From assembly GCA_007922305.1 (NCBI GenBank), contig ML677386.1:9742222-9806221 (forward strand): a stretch of 64,000 bases of DNA, in the 5' to 3' direction. Under the pieces are notes generated by a model. It was given only the letters and a program-made list of their open reading frames with translations. It was not told where the DNA came from and made no database searches. Positions 42,423 through 54,009 of the stretch are shown one piece after another. The stretch is from Dermatemys mawii (taxonomy: Eukaryota; Chordata; Testudines; Dermatemydidae). Both the position numbers and the translations under genes were made by a program. Numbering within the stretch: the stretch's first letter is position 1; each line of letters opens with the position of its first letter.

Positions 42423-44681
42423 TTAAATGTGAAAACTGATCTGTGTAAAGCAGAGAATAATGAGGGATATATCATTTATTTAATACTTTAATCCAAAAGG
42501 TTCAATCTTGTGGTCTGGGCATCCTGACATGATTACACAGTATCACATATTGGATTACACAATCTCCCCTAATAAAAACTCACCAGAAAACAGCAATAAA
42601 GACGTAGGATGAATTGCCAACTTGAATACATCTTATCTATCTAAGTATTCAAATCCTGCAACTTGGCAGGGGGTTAGACTTTCACCAGGCATGTTAACAA
42701 ATCTCTCTCAGTCCTCAGCCCACTTCCCACAAAATGCACAGAAGACAAACATAGATTTTGCAGTATGTCACAAGCAGAGGTTGGTGAATAATTGATTTTG
42801 TTGGGCCAGCCAGCAAATTGAATCCACATCTCCCACCTCCCAGGTGAGTGCCTTAATTGCCAGATGAGAGTCATTCCCACTCTCTCCCTCTTTGGCCCAG
42901 TAAATAGTCAGGAATTAATACAAAGTGGAAATTGAGAACCACCCACCCCACAATAACCTGTAGCCTGGTGATTTGGATGCGCACCTGGGAGGGGGGAGAT
43001 CTGAGTTCAAGTTTCTGCTCCAGAGTGTGGGTTCAAACCTGAATCTCCCACATCCTACAGAAGTGTTCTAAGCACTGGACTAAAGGTTACAAAGGAACAG
43101 ACAGGCACACATGTTGGCCCGGAAAACTTTTCACTGGTCAAAACTAGCAGGTCAAATTCTCCAGTAGTTTCAGTCAGCTGAAGCTGCATTTTTTGGTAAA
43201 TAAACGAGAGGAGACTAATCAGCGTGGGTTCTGGCAGGTCAGCTGCTTGGCAGATTCGAGAGAGAGACTGCCCAGCTAGCAGTTCCCTCTCAATTAATTT
43301 AAAGCAGCTTCAGCTTAACTGCTTCCATTTATAGCTACTGTGAGAGTAGATCATGAGGAGAGAAGTAGGCTATGACCTAAGATCTTGAAGTCTTTAAATA
43401 AAGATTGGATATAGTTTTCAGAAGGATATGCTCTAGCTCATCCAGAAATAATGGACTTGATGCAGGAAACACTTGATGTCATTCTAAGCCTCATTTTATG
43501 AAGGAGATCAGAGTGGATTATCATAACAGTTCCCTCCAGTCTTAAAATCCATTCATCTTGTCCCAAACAAATGACAGCACTAAAAATCAAAGCCAAAACA
43601 CTGAACAGCACCAGGAAACCCAGTGGTAACCAGTGCAGCTCATAGCGTTATGTATTATTGATGCACAGCTTGGTTTAATGAGCACATTTACCCATGTTGT
43701 AGACCATTACAAAACTCATGCGACCACAACATAAGCCCTGTTCTGAGGCCAAGTCAGCTTTAAGTGGTGCATAAATCTTGACTGTACCCTTTGCAAATGG
43801 TGAATTTCACTCAGTAAGAAGGTGGTTGAGTTCAGCTTTCAACTAATCTTAATAGTAGAGAAATTTACTGGAGATGTCATCCATCAGAGAGAAGACCTAT
43901 TTAGTTAAATTTTACCTGGCCAAAGAGGACACTGGCTGCACAACACTTTGGATTTGAAACAAAGGTGACCATGTTTACAAGCAGTTTCTCATTTGCTGTT
44001 TACAATTTCTATTACAAGACCATCATCGTTTTCTTTAGCTTAATCACTAGCTGATTTAATTTTGCATCTCCATCATCATTTAGCTTTAATTTTGATGGGC
44101 AGAGTGATATAGAATGTTGCTCTTCACATGCCAGCAAGTACACCCTAGATAATGCACAATGTTTCTACAGTTAAAAAGTAGAACAAAAACTAATTTAAAG
44201 AAGAGTTTAGGGTTTTTCTTTTGGTCAACTTTGGTTAAAAATGATTTCTGCAGCTCTATTACTATTTGGACAATGTAAGTACTACAGGTACATACAATAA
44301 AACAGATTAATATACAGATTAATATACCTCCTCAGATAGCCCTAAAATAAACATCTCTCCTTTCCAGTCTACAGCAGGACAGATACAAAGACAGCACATT
44401 TCACAGATTTCTACATGAATTAAAGTTTAACGTTCAACTATAAAAAAAGGCAGCAACTGCTCTTGGTCAATGGATCTTTTTCTTAAAGTCAAAAGATACT
44501 GTACTCAGAATAAAGTGGGCAAAGAAATATTCCTATGCACATGGCTTATATATTCTGGATGCTAAAGAAAAATACAGTATTTGCATTTTTGTTTCTGTTT
44601 ATAGCTATCTAAAAAGTTAGACCTCAAAATATTAAATTGGAATTAACAAAACATAAATCTCCATCCTAGACCTAATAGAGA

Positions 44682-45097
44682 GTTGGGCAAACTACGGCCC
44701 ATGGGCCACCTCCAGCCCGTGGGACTGTCCTGCCTGGCCCTTGAGCTCCCAGTCAGGGAGGCTACCCCCTACCCCTCCTCTGCTGTTTCCCCTCCCCCGC
44801 AGCCTCAGCTCACTGTACCACCAGCGCTCTAGCCCGCCGCTCTTGCCAGGCAGCACTGCAGTGTGGCTGTGAGCCCCTGTCACTCTAAGCAGCATGGTAA
44901 GGGGGCAGGGGAGAGGGGTGGATAACCGGAAGGGATTTCTGGGGAGCAGTCAGGGGACAGGGAGCAGGGGGCAACTGGATGGGGCAGTCAGGGGAAGGGG
45001 AGCAGGGAAGGTTGGATAGGGGGTGGAGTCCCAGGGGGCAGTTAGACGTGGGGGTGTGGATAAGGATCGGGGAAGTCACGGGACAGGGAAAAGGGAG
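44682..45097 (+). repeat. hAT-like GC-rich repeat with G-rich tandem tail
   Basis: It begins GTTGGGCAAACTACGGCCCA, a terminus type I associate with hAT-related repeats. After a GC-rich body it continues into a G-rich irregular tandem array (units around GGGGGCAGTCAGGGGACAGG) that runs into the run of Ns. The right end is lost in the gap. Confidence 0.5.
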
Positions 45098-45107
45098 NNN
45101 NNNNNNN
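45098..45107. other. Assembly gap (10 N)
   Basis: Ten unknown bases interrupt the G-rich tandem array. Ten is a placeholder-like size; the true length is unknown. Confidence 0.95.
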
Positions 45108-45593
45108 TGGACACCGCAAATGATAGTGATATGCATTTTCGTTAGCATTTGGACTTTGAAGGGAAAAGACATTTTAAATGTGAAAATATTTTCTTATAAA
45201 GAGTCAGGGAACAAACCAAGCAGTCCAGTTGGTAACTATAGATTTAGCCTGAGAAACAAATAGCAAGTCTTTTTGAACAGGAAGTCCCATTTGAGATTAG
45301 TGCCAATTTCTACATGACAAATCACAGTGTTTACACTTTCTTTCAGCAGGTTTCAGATTTATCATTTTCAAGGGGGCGCTGATTTCAGATGACAGGCCAG
45401 AGTGTTTTATGTATGGGTAAGAAGATTTATTTACTAAGGAGCAAATCTTGTCCTTCCTCCAAAGAGGGGTCCTGACCTAGCAGAATCAGTCAGTATTGTC
45501 AACCCCAAGCATTCAAAAATCGGAGCCAAGAATTATTCATAAAACTGAAGAGCAGTGGAGCAGAAAATGCATTAATTTATGCAATAATTAAGT

Positions 45594-45775
45594 ATCAGAG
45601 CGGTAGCCGTGTTAGTCTGGATCTGCAAAAGTGACAAAGCGTCCTGTGGCACCTTATAGACTAAGAGATGTATTAGAGCATACACTTTCGTGGATGAATA
45701 CCCACTTCATCGGATGCATCTTATGCTCTAATACATGTTAGTCTATAAGGTGCCACAGGACTCTTTGTCACTTTT
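45594..45775 (+). mobile_element. Fold-back SINE-like element, family B, with 13-bp duplication
   Basis: A perfect 13-bp direct repeat GCAATAATTAAGT flanks it (45581-45593 and 45776-45788). From left: head ATCAGAGCGGTAGCCGTGTT, AGTCTGGATCTGCAAAA, body GTGACAAAGCGTCCTGTGGC and on to CACTTCATCGGATGCATC, then the inverted body ATGCTCTAATACATGTTAGT to GGACTCTTTGTCACTTTT. One head, two opposed bodies, one target duplication. Confidence 0.85.
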
Positions 45776-46425
45776 GCAATAATTAAGTGTACCACTATTA
45801 AATATTAAAATACAGGAGAATATTTTTACTGGTAATTAGTGACTTTAAAATCCAAGGAAAAAAATCTTTTACATTTTATAAAGGGAATAAGTTCTATTAC
45901 TTCTCACACAACATTAATCATTTGCTGTGACACTTGCTGGTTTAGATGAGACAGATTCATTTACAAGATATCCACACTGGATGATTGCCAAAAATCTCCT
46001 GTTAATGTAAAAATGTGAGCCGGCTCAGTGAAGCAAGGTCAATCTATTTGAGCCCAGGAGAAACTCAATGTAAGAACAGGACCTCTCTCTTTTCCTGACA
46101 CATCAGGATTTAAAAACTCACTTGCACTCTGCCAGAATTACCTGACCTAAGTGAAAGTCAGGAAATTGAAACTCATGACTCTAATCCGACTCAACAGAAT
46201 ATACAAACTGACCCCATTTGATGACCATCTATCCAGTAACGCAAAAATAATGATGAAATAAAAATATGTTTTTTGATTTTCAACTTGCAAACATGCTGAG
46301 TAGATGGAAAAATCTTTTTTAATTTTTGCAGGAAAATACATCAAATACGTTAACACTATAATATACAGTACTTCTACCGGACTTTTCATTTCCAGACTAA
46401 ATATTTAAACCTCATAACATCCAAG

Positions 46426-47274
46426 TGTCACAGATCAGGGCAATTGCACCTGTATTCTCCTTTCTTGGTCCCTCAAGGTACCCACTCTAAGGCTCCTGGC
46501 TCCTCAGCCATCACTCTCTTGGGCAGAGATCCATATTTCTCTCTCTCTTCTGAAAGGGGTTTATCCTAGCCATAGAGTCCTACCTACATGGCGATGTCCC
46601 CAGCAAGCCACACCACCCAAAAGACTAGCATCTTTGCTTTGCTTTCTCTCTAGAAGTTATGAACAGCATCATTGTCCAATTATAAGCAAGTACATTTATG
46701 CTTAAGGTGACAGCATTAGAAAGAAAACATTAAAAACATTAGAAGAATCTACACATATGCTAAAAAGCTTACCAGAGATCACCAAGCTCCAGCCTTGGGC
46801 TCTGGTAGGTGTCAGTCCTTCAAAACCCACATCTGGGTTTTCCCCATAGTTAAAATTTCATAACTGTCTCAGATTCAGAACCAGAACAGCCAGGAATAGT
46901 TTGGTCTTTCCTTTATACAGCTTGGGCCTTTGATCTTGGCCCTTATGTAACAGGTGATCAGGAGGCAATGGCCCCCTTCTCAGGCTTCCAAATGCTGGGG
47001 TGGGGGGGGGGTTGCATAATTAGAGGTGAGGAATTTGCATTCAGCTCCCCCTAGATACTCCCCAGGAAAATCACTTAACACTTTTTGTTCCAAAAGTCCA
47101 TTCATGTCTGGCATGTTGTTCAGTGTAGTCCTTTGAACCACCAAATCTCACATCAGTCCCCTTGAGAGGTTACATACAATCTCGGCCCACAATAATACAT
47201 ATACCATTAATTTAGTACAATGGACCCCAAAGATACTTAAACATAATTCAATAAGGTTCTCCAATAATGTGACA
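46426..47274 (-). mobile_element. LTR-like repeat, second copy (possible solo LTR)
   Basis: It starts TGTCAC and ends GTGACA, a 6-bp inverted terminus typical of LTRs, and is 849 bp long. It is the full-length relative of 20615-21478 in the same orientation, sharing GCAATTGCACCTGTATTCTC, AAAAGCTTACCAGAGATC and TACAATGGACCCCAAAGATA. There is no coding frame. Flanking 5-mers do not match, so no target duplication supports it. Strand follows the first copy. Confidence 0.55.
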
Positions 47275-48066
47275 GGAAATTGCCCCACCTGTCTCACCAA
47301 ATGAGGGAGATAAATATTATTAAAACTGCTGATATGACAAAATGCGAGGTCACTAATATCCATGCACTGAGTGGGAAACTCTGCATAGTAAGATGCCGTA
47401 TAGTAACCAGACGCAGATAGCCATTAAGGATATTGTACGGACCTGAGCACTCCCTGGTGTGTGGCAAATGAAGCTCTGAGGTTCCTTTGTGTTGCAGAGC
47501 AGCTGCACACAACACATCCAGGCTCCCCTGTCTAGGCCATGTGGTCTCGGTAAGAAGTATTGGACTAGGGGTTTCTCAGGGGTAAAACTTAAGCTGGGAA
47601 GGAGTTGAGATGGTTTATGAAGCAGTGGGACTGGAGTGAGAAAGAGAGGCCTAACACATCTGCTTATAGGGACAGAGATGCCTTACATGAGGTTTCTGCA
47701 GGAAGGGAGTTGCCTTTGTGCCATTTGATACCACCCCAGCCCAGAGTACATTGTGTAAATAAAGAAATTACGCTAAGAAAATACCTAACTCCACATCACT
47801 GCTTTCCGCTCTCCACATGAGAAACTTGCCTGCAAGGCCCCAAAACTCTGCTACCGCTTAACAAACGGACAACACTACTTTACAGATGAGGAAACAGAGG
47901 TACAAAGAGAAGCCAAAGAAAGGAAGGTTGCTTACTATTTTCAGAGTTACTAAGCAAACTGCACCTCTGATCCATCTTGGTCTTCTCAAGTGCATGCCCT
48001 TCTCAGGTCTCAAGCCCCAAGTCATTACCTCTCACAGGGTGGAATCACTCGATGCTCTTACTCTCA

Positions 48067-48350
48067 GGTCTGGTCTTCACTGGGTGGGGGGTCGACTGCA
48101 GATACGCAACTTCAGCTACGTGAATCACATAGCTGAAGTCAGCGTATCTGCAGCTGATTTACCTGCTGACCTCACGGCGGCAGCAGTCGGCAGCACGATC
48201 CCCCGTTGACTCCAGCTCACGCCTTGCATCAAGCTGAAGTTCCGGAGTCGACGGGGGCAGCACTGGCGATCGATTTCTCGCATCTTTACAAGATGCGAGA
48301 AATCAATCGCTAAAAGATCGACGGCTACCCGCGGTAGTGAGGATGTACCC
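48067..48350 (+). mobile_element. Harbinger-like MITE, copy 4
   Basis: It starts GGTCTGGTCTTCACTGGGTG and ends GTGAGGATGTACCC with a perfect 3-bp duplication TCA (48064-48066, 48351-48353). Internal hairpins are as in the other copies, including TGGCGATCGATTTCTCGCAT facing GATGCGAGAAATCAATCGC. Confidence 0.8.
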
Positions 48351-48494
48351 TCAGTCTGGGCTGCAGTCTCCTAGTATTAACCCTTTTACCTCAGCATGTC
48401 TGACAGGCTCAGACCCTGCAGTCCTGTTCCTTCAAGAAGCAATGACAGTGGCATCTCGTGAACAGACAGCCTCCTTAAAGCAAAGTGTTATTTA

Positions 48495-49399
48495 TAGGCC
48501 CGTCAAACGATTTTTTAAAAAATCACAATGAATAGCAAACTTAAAAAAAATAGTTGCAATTAATCAGTTTTAATCACACTGCTAAACAATGATAGAATAC
48601 CAATTTAAATTTATTATAAACGCTTTGGATGTTTTTCTACATTTTCAAATATATTGATTTCAGTTACAACACAGAATACAAAGCATACCGTGATCATTTT
48701 ATAGTATTATTTTTATTAAAAATATTTGCACTGCAAAATAATAAACAAAAGAAACAGTATTTTTCAAATCACCTTATACAACTACGGTAGTGCAATCTCT
48801 TTACCGTGAATGTGCAACTTACAAACGTATAATTATTTTTGTTTACTTAACTGCACTCAAAATCAAAACAATGTAAAACTTTAGAGCTTACAAGTGGAAG
48901 CACGAAGGAGGCATACGAATGTTTAGCATATCTGGCACGTAAATACCTTGCAATTCCAGCTACAACAGTGCTAGGAGAATGCCTGTTCCTACTTTTAGGT
49001 GATACTGTCAATGAGAAGTGGGCAGCATTATCTCCTGCAAATGTGAAGAAACTTGTTTGTCTTAGTGACTGGCTGAAAAAGGAGTAGGACTTAGAAGACT
49101 TGTATCAGGTGAACTGAAAAATACTATTTTTAAAAAATCTTTTTTACAGTGCAAATATTTGTGATAAAAAATAATAATATAAAGCGAGCACTGTACACTT
49201 TGTATTCTGTGTTGTAACTGAAACCAATATATTTGAAAATGTAGAAAAATATTCAAAATATTTATAATAAATGTAAACTGGCATTTTATTATTGTTTAGC
49301 AGCAACATTAAAACTGTGATTAATCATGACTATTTTTTAATCTTGTTAATTTCTTTTGTGTTAACCTCATGCATTAACTGCGAGTAATTGACAGCCCTA
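48495..49399 (+). mobile_element. Long palindromic hAT-type element
   Basis: The ends TAGGCCCGTCAA and TTGACAGCCCTA are imperfect inverted termini. The flanking octamers GTTATTTA (48487-48494) and ATTATTTA (49400-49407) match at 7 of 8 positions, fitting the 8-bp duplication of hAT transposons. Arms of several hundred bases are inverted copies, for example TGTTTTTCTACATTTTCAAA at about 48630 and TTTGAAAATGTAGAAAAATA at about 49230. The centre holds a transposase remnant (48902-49087). Confidence 0.82.
48902..49087 (+). pseudogene. hAT transposase C-terminal dimerisation segment (remnant)
   Basis: In one frame ending at TAG (49085-49087) the centre of the palindrome reads KEAYECLAYLARKYLAIPAT, then TVLGECLFLLLGDTVNEKW, AALSPANVKKLVCLSDWLKK and E. 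LARKYLAIPAT followed by LSPANVKKLVCLSDWL is the order of the hATC dimerisation domain of hAT transposases. The usual PSERVFS stretch is altered (LGECLFL), and no DNA-binding or catalytic part remains. About 61 codons are open without a stop. It is a remnant, not a functional enzyme. Confidence 0.78.
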
Positions 49400-49797
49400 A
49401 TTATTTACTGGGGGTACTAGGTGCTACAAGAATGTAAATAATAACAACATTTAGAATCAAATCATTAAGAGGAAACAGATCTTAAACCAATAAACCAGTC
49501 TATACACTTGCCTGCCTTTCTCTGGGTGGACAGGGAAAGCCTAGTTGCTTTCCAAAACTCCCAGAGAACCTGGCTCTGTCTTCCATATCGGTCTGGTTCT
49601 CCTCAGGCATAGCTGACTCAACTCCCTCTTCTCTTGCTGCAGAGAGTCCTTTCAACCATGTAGTGTTCCTTTGACCTCTAGGCTCCCAGCCTCAGCAAAA
49701 CAGCTGAGTAAGTTGGGCGGGAGCCTGGAAGGCATCTTTACTGCTAATAGTTCAACCCATCTAATAATGGTTCCAGTTCTATTCCATTCATTACTTA

Positions 49798-49916
49798 GGA
49801 TGACCAGATATTCCAATTTTATAGGGCCAGTCCCCATTTTTGGGTCTTTGTTTTATATAGGCTCCTACTACTCCCCTCCCCTGTCCTGATTTTTCACACT
49901 TGCTGTCTGGTCACCC
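49798..49916 (+). mobile_element. Palindromic MITE (GGGTGACCAGA termini), full copy
   Basis: GGATGACCAGATATTCCAAT at the left and CACACTTGCTGTCTGGTCACCC at the right give inverted ends of about 11 bp. TA lies on each side (49796-49797, 49917-49918). The interior is ATTTTATAGGGCCAGTCCCC and a TATATAGGCTCCTACT stretch. About 119 bp, non-coding. Confidence 0.65.
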
Positions 49917-50267
49917 TACATTACCTACCATGATATATCTGAGCACCTCTGAGGGCTGAAACCTAATTTACAAAACCTTCTGTGCACTAGGACCTGACTG
50001 CCTCAGGGACCCCCACTCTTTGCACAGAATACATAAACGTATTTGATCAGAAATGCTGTTGCTGATGGAACCTAAGAAGAAACGTTTTGGTGCAGAGGAA
50101 ATCTCTGTCTATTAATATTAGAAATGTGTGAAACCCCAGGATGCAGAGGAATTATTTAGGATTGTCTATGAAGGCCTAAATGTTAAATCTCCCAGCTTTT
50201 GCTTTCTCTTAGCTAAATGATATATATCTAATTCTTTTAGTCTTTCCTCAAAAGTGATTTGCTTCAC

Positions 50268-50393
50268 GGGCGACCAGATAACAAGTGTGAAAAATTGGGA
50301 CAGCAGGGTGGGAGCGGGGGTAGTGTGTTTATAGGCGCCTATATAAGACAAAGCCCCGAATAGCAGAATTGTTCCTATAAAATCAGGACATCT
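50268..50393 (-). mobile_element. Palindromic MITE, inverted truncated copy
   Basis: It starts GGGCGACCAGATAACAAGTG and proceeds as the reverse complement of the 49798-49916 copy (TATAGGCGCCTATATAAGAC, CCTATAAAATCAGGACATCT) but lacks the last terminus. Because the two copies are inverted and about 350 bp apart, they can pair. Confidence 0.65.
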
Positions 50394-50419
50394 TTATAAT
50401 TGCTCCAGATACCTGAGTG

Positions 50420-50450
50420 TTATTTATTTATTTATTCATTCATTCATTCA
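50420..50450. repeat. Tetranucleotide repeat (TTTA)n(TTCA)n
   Basis: TTATTTATTTATTTATTCAT followed by TCATTCATTCA is a short compound microsatellite. Confidence 0.85.
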
Positions 50451-51450
50451 GTAGCTCTTCTCCGAACTCTCTTTAGTTTCATATCTTTCTGGCAATTTGG
50501 TGCAGAGAATGAAACACAGTATCACAAGTGCAATTGCACAAAATCCGTAAAGACAGGGACTCTTGCTTCCCTACAGCATGAAACTATTGTTTATTAAACA
50601 TGAAGAGAGTTACAGCCATTCTTTAATAAAGAATGATGCTTGCTAATAGCACAGAGCCTTCAGACACAAAATTCACATAAATATTCCTTACAAATGTAAT
50701 GTGCTTGCTACTGCAACACATAAAGTACAAATGTACTGTAGAACAGAAAAATATCTGGCCCTATTACTTTAACGACATTAGTGTGCCTGGAATATATCAT
50801 TTAAACTCGCCATTCTTTTTTTGGTGGGGAGAAAATACATAGAAAGCCCCTTGGGTAATTCCATTGCCACCATAACAGCTGCCTTCCACAGATTTGCAGT
50901 ATATCTGTGCCTGCTCTGTGCCCACTTTTCCAGTTCCAGGTGAATCATGAATATTACATTTGCATCATCAGTATCAAAAATCATAAGAGAAATTGGGTAG
51001 TTTATTATGTTACTGAAAGACAAAGGGAGTCAGTTAGAAAGTAATACCAACACCACTATCCATAAGTGATTTCCTCACATGCTTTGCTTTACTAGAGGTT
51101 CTTCAAAAGACATTTTCTTGATGCACAGACTCAACTGAAAGATTCCCCCCATCCAGTTTGGCTGGAAATAATGACAGTACTTTTGCTCCTTCCTCTGTCA
51201 CAGATTTCTTCTCTGTTCTTGGCTTCAAATCAAATGAAAAACAGCCCTTCATGACTGGCATTTTATTTTTTTCTGGCACACTGCTCTTAGTATGAAGTAG
51301 AAATCCAAGATATCAAGCATAGCTACTAATTGACCCACTTCTTTCAATATGTTCAGTCTGTGTCCATACCATGAACGGAGAGATTTTTTCAGATAAATGC
51401 TGGGCCAAATTCTCCTATCAGATACAACGATGCAATCCCTTTTGGGGATT

Positions 51451-51502
51451 TGGTTTATAACATCACGAACCCACTTCAGTGGGTTCGTGATGTTATAAAC
51501 CA
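51451..51502. repeat. Perfect 23-bp inverted repeat with 6-base loop
   Basis: The left arm starts TGGTTTATAACATCACGAAC and ends CCA (51451-51473); the loop is CTTCAG (51474-51479); the right arm (51480-51502) is its exact reverse complement. All 23 pairs match. Confidence 0.92.
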
Positions 51503-51842
51503 GAAGGCAGTTTGAACCAGGGGCACTTATAAAGCCAGCATCCTATCTTGGCTGGAATGCAATTCCTGTTACAGCCTCCCATCTACTTAACTGCATTCTT
51601 TCAGCAAACCTTTTAGAAAGCCTCCTGCGGTTCAGAAACCTACAATTCTTCCCTCCCAAACACACACTTTTTCATCTATACTATCAGCATAGTTTTCCAG
51701 GGATAGCCGTAAGAAATGGTCACAACAAAATCTGGAACCACTCAATAACGCCTTGTTTTAGATGTTGTCAGGAAATGTGAAATGTACGGTTGCCCATGCA
51801 ACCTTAGTTTTGCTTCCTTGTGCACTGATCATATAATTTAAA

Positions 51843-52103
51843 AAGTGACAAAGAGTCCTGTGGCGCCTTAAAGACTAACTAAAGTATTGAACCATAAGCT
51901 TTTGTGGGCTAATACCTACTTCGTCGGATGCATGCAGTGGAAGTATCCAGAGGCAGCAATAATTTATTCATGCATCTGACGAACTGGGTATTAGCCCACA
52001 AAAGCTTATGCTTCAATACTTTAGTTAGTCTTTAAGGTGCCACAGGACTTTGTCACTTCTGCAATTCCAGACTAACACAGCTGCCTCTCTGATTCTTGAC
52101 ATG
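51843..52103 (-). mobile_element. Fold-back SINE-like element, family B, long loop
   Basis: The left arm AAGTGACAAAGAGTCCTGTG to AAGCTTTTGTGGGCTAATAC and the right arm GTATTAGCCCACAAAAGCTT to GACTTTGTCACTTCTGCAAT are inverted, separated by about 70 bases. The outer right end is the inverted head CAGACTAACACAGCTGCCTC. TAATTTAAA on the left and TAATTAAAG on the right may be a worn target duplication. Confidence 0.75.
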
Positions 52104-53639
52104 TAATTAAAGATAAAGATAAATTAAAGATCATTGGGTTCAAGCGGTAGTCAGAGGAAATCTGTCTAGACTCTCTCTCCTCCCTCACCCTGCCCACCAT
52201 GGAATTTGGGGAATCTCCTTCCCTTTATGGTATACCCAGAGGTAGGGGATTAGCCACTGTACTCAGTCAGGAGGAGGGAGATGTAGTCAGAATGGGAGGA
52301 ACCTTTGTCCTTTCTTCCCCCCACTGCTATTGCTACAGCTTCTTTGGTGTCCCATAGGCTTTCCCAGTGCAGAATCTGCTGCTGCTTTAGTAATGACATG
52401 GGAACAACTCATTTCAATGTTCACGTTCAGTTATTATTTTAGGAGGCTGCCAAAATTTTCTTGCAGAACACAAGAGAAAGAAGGGGAATTGTGATTTTTA
52501 GAAGTTTACAACTCAGACAAACTTGAATAGAATTTCCTGGGACAAGAGAAAGGCCCCAGCGCTTGGTCCCCACTGAATTTCAATGGCTTGCTGTAAACCA
52601 TGGCAGTGTTAGTGCATCTCAATAAAAGATCATAATCATCTTTTATAAGGGAAAGTTTTAGGCAATCTGAATGTAGGGATCGCTACCAGCTCCCCCTATA
52701 ATTATGTAAAATGTGTGATTTCACACGCCGTTTTGAGATAAAATTTATCAGGTGTAGTTTAAGTGATCTTTTCTTCCAGATTCAAATTCAAAATGTTACT
52801 CAAGGGAATAAACCAGCTTGGATCAAAACTAAGACAACATTTTCATGAACTCTTTGATGTGAAACCACTGAGTTTCACACAGTTCTACTTCCAGCTAATT
52901 ATGCTCTCATGAGATACTCCTGATCTTTTCTTCCCCCAAAGACAGGGTTGGGGGCACCTGTCACATTTGTTGTCAGTTATTTGTTATTTACTAAGCTATC
53001 TGGGGAAACAGCAGACGGAAACAGACCCAGTGGTAGTTAATGGCAAGATGGCTGCTGTACAGAAGGAGTGTATGATTTTTTTAAAAAAGTGGGAATTTTT
53101 CTTTTTAGGCAGTGAAAGCTCACAATGAAATATTTTCACCCAAAGGGAAGATCAAGTTAACAGTTTTAAAGTAAATATAATGGAGATGCTTCTGCCCAGG
53201 TTCAAATACGCCCTCACCCCAAAATAAAAATAATCCAAGCTTTTTCTCATAAATGTAATTGTCTTAACATAGGATAATTTTTACTGAACGTTACTTTTAT
53301 TTTCAGATTAGCCAAAAAAAAAAATAATAAAAAAAAAGGATCAAGATACTGTGTGTGTTATTTTAGACTGCACCTAGCAGACATTCTGAACGAGAGGGTG
53401 TCTAGAAAGCTGATTGGCTTCAGAAAAGTTAATGATTTGACATACAGATTTTTCAGTGTTGGAAATCAGTGCTATGTAACACTCCTTGCTAAAGGCAGAA
53501 CTGACATGGGCCAGGCTGCTCACAAATACAAGTGGTTTTACGGTTACACCAATAAGTTAATGCATTTCCTGTTGTGGCTTATTGTTTATGATTAAAGAAT
53601 GAGAAAAGGGAGTGGGGTCTGCTGGTCTGGGCATGGAAC

Positions 53640-53845
53640 TAAGAGTCAGCAAACCCTGAACAAATCACAAGCATGCCATTAATTTCCTCTGTGGCCTTTA
53701 ATAAGGCATGTACTCTCTCTGCCTTAATTTCCCTGTCTCTAAAATAAGAATACTATTACTGGGGCATGAGGAGAAATTAATGTCAGTAAAGATGTCTTTG
53801 AAAATGAAGAGTGCCAGAGAGCAGGGCTATGTATTATCCTTAATA
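53640..53845 (+). repeat. MIR-like SINE
   Basis: AACAAATCACAAGCATGCCA, CTCTCTGCCTTAATTTCCCT and TAAAATAAGAATACTATTAC are in MIR order (consensus ends in CCTCAGTTTCCCC, AAATGGGGATAATA). Diverged. Confidence 0.55.
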
Positions 53846-54009
53846 ATTATATGACTATACAGGGCAAATAGGTGAAGACTTTTTCTCCTTTACTTCTCCT
53901 TCAGGTCATCTTTTCTTACAATCTGTCCATCTACTAAGGTACCTATATGGTCCCCATAACCATAGTGTCTGAGAACTCACAAAAGTTAATGATTTTTCGC
54001 CATAGCACT

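Larger units (their letters stand above)
50160..50560 (-). mobile_element. CR1-like LINE fragment interrupted by a MITE
   Basis: Antisense CR1-like words surround the MITE: TTTTAGTCTTTCCTCAAAAG on the left, and CTCTTCTCCGAACTCTCTTT on the right. It is poorly preserved and called only from order and spacing. Confidence 0.4.

Noticed and set aside
50778..51023. An 81-residue - strand open frame in the large PCNX2 intron
   Set aside because: No pecanex similarity, no fitting splice phases and ordinary intronic composition.
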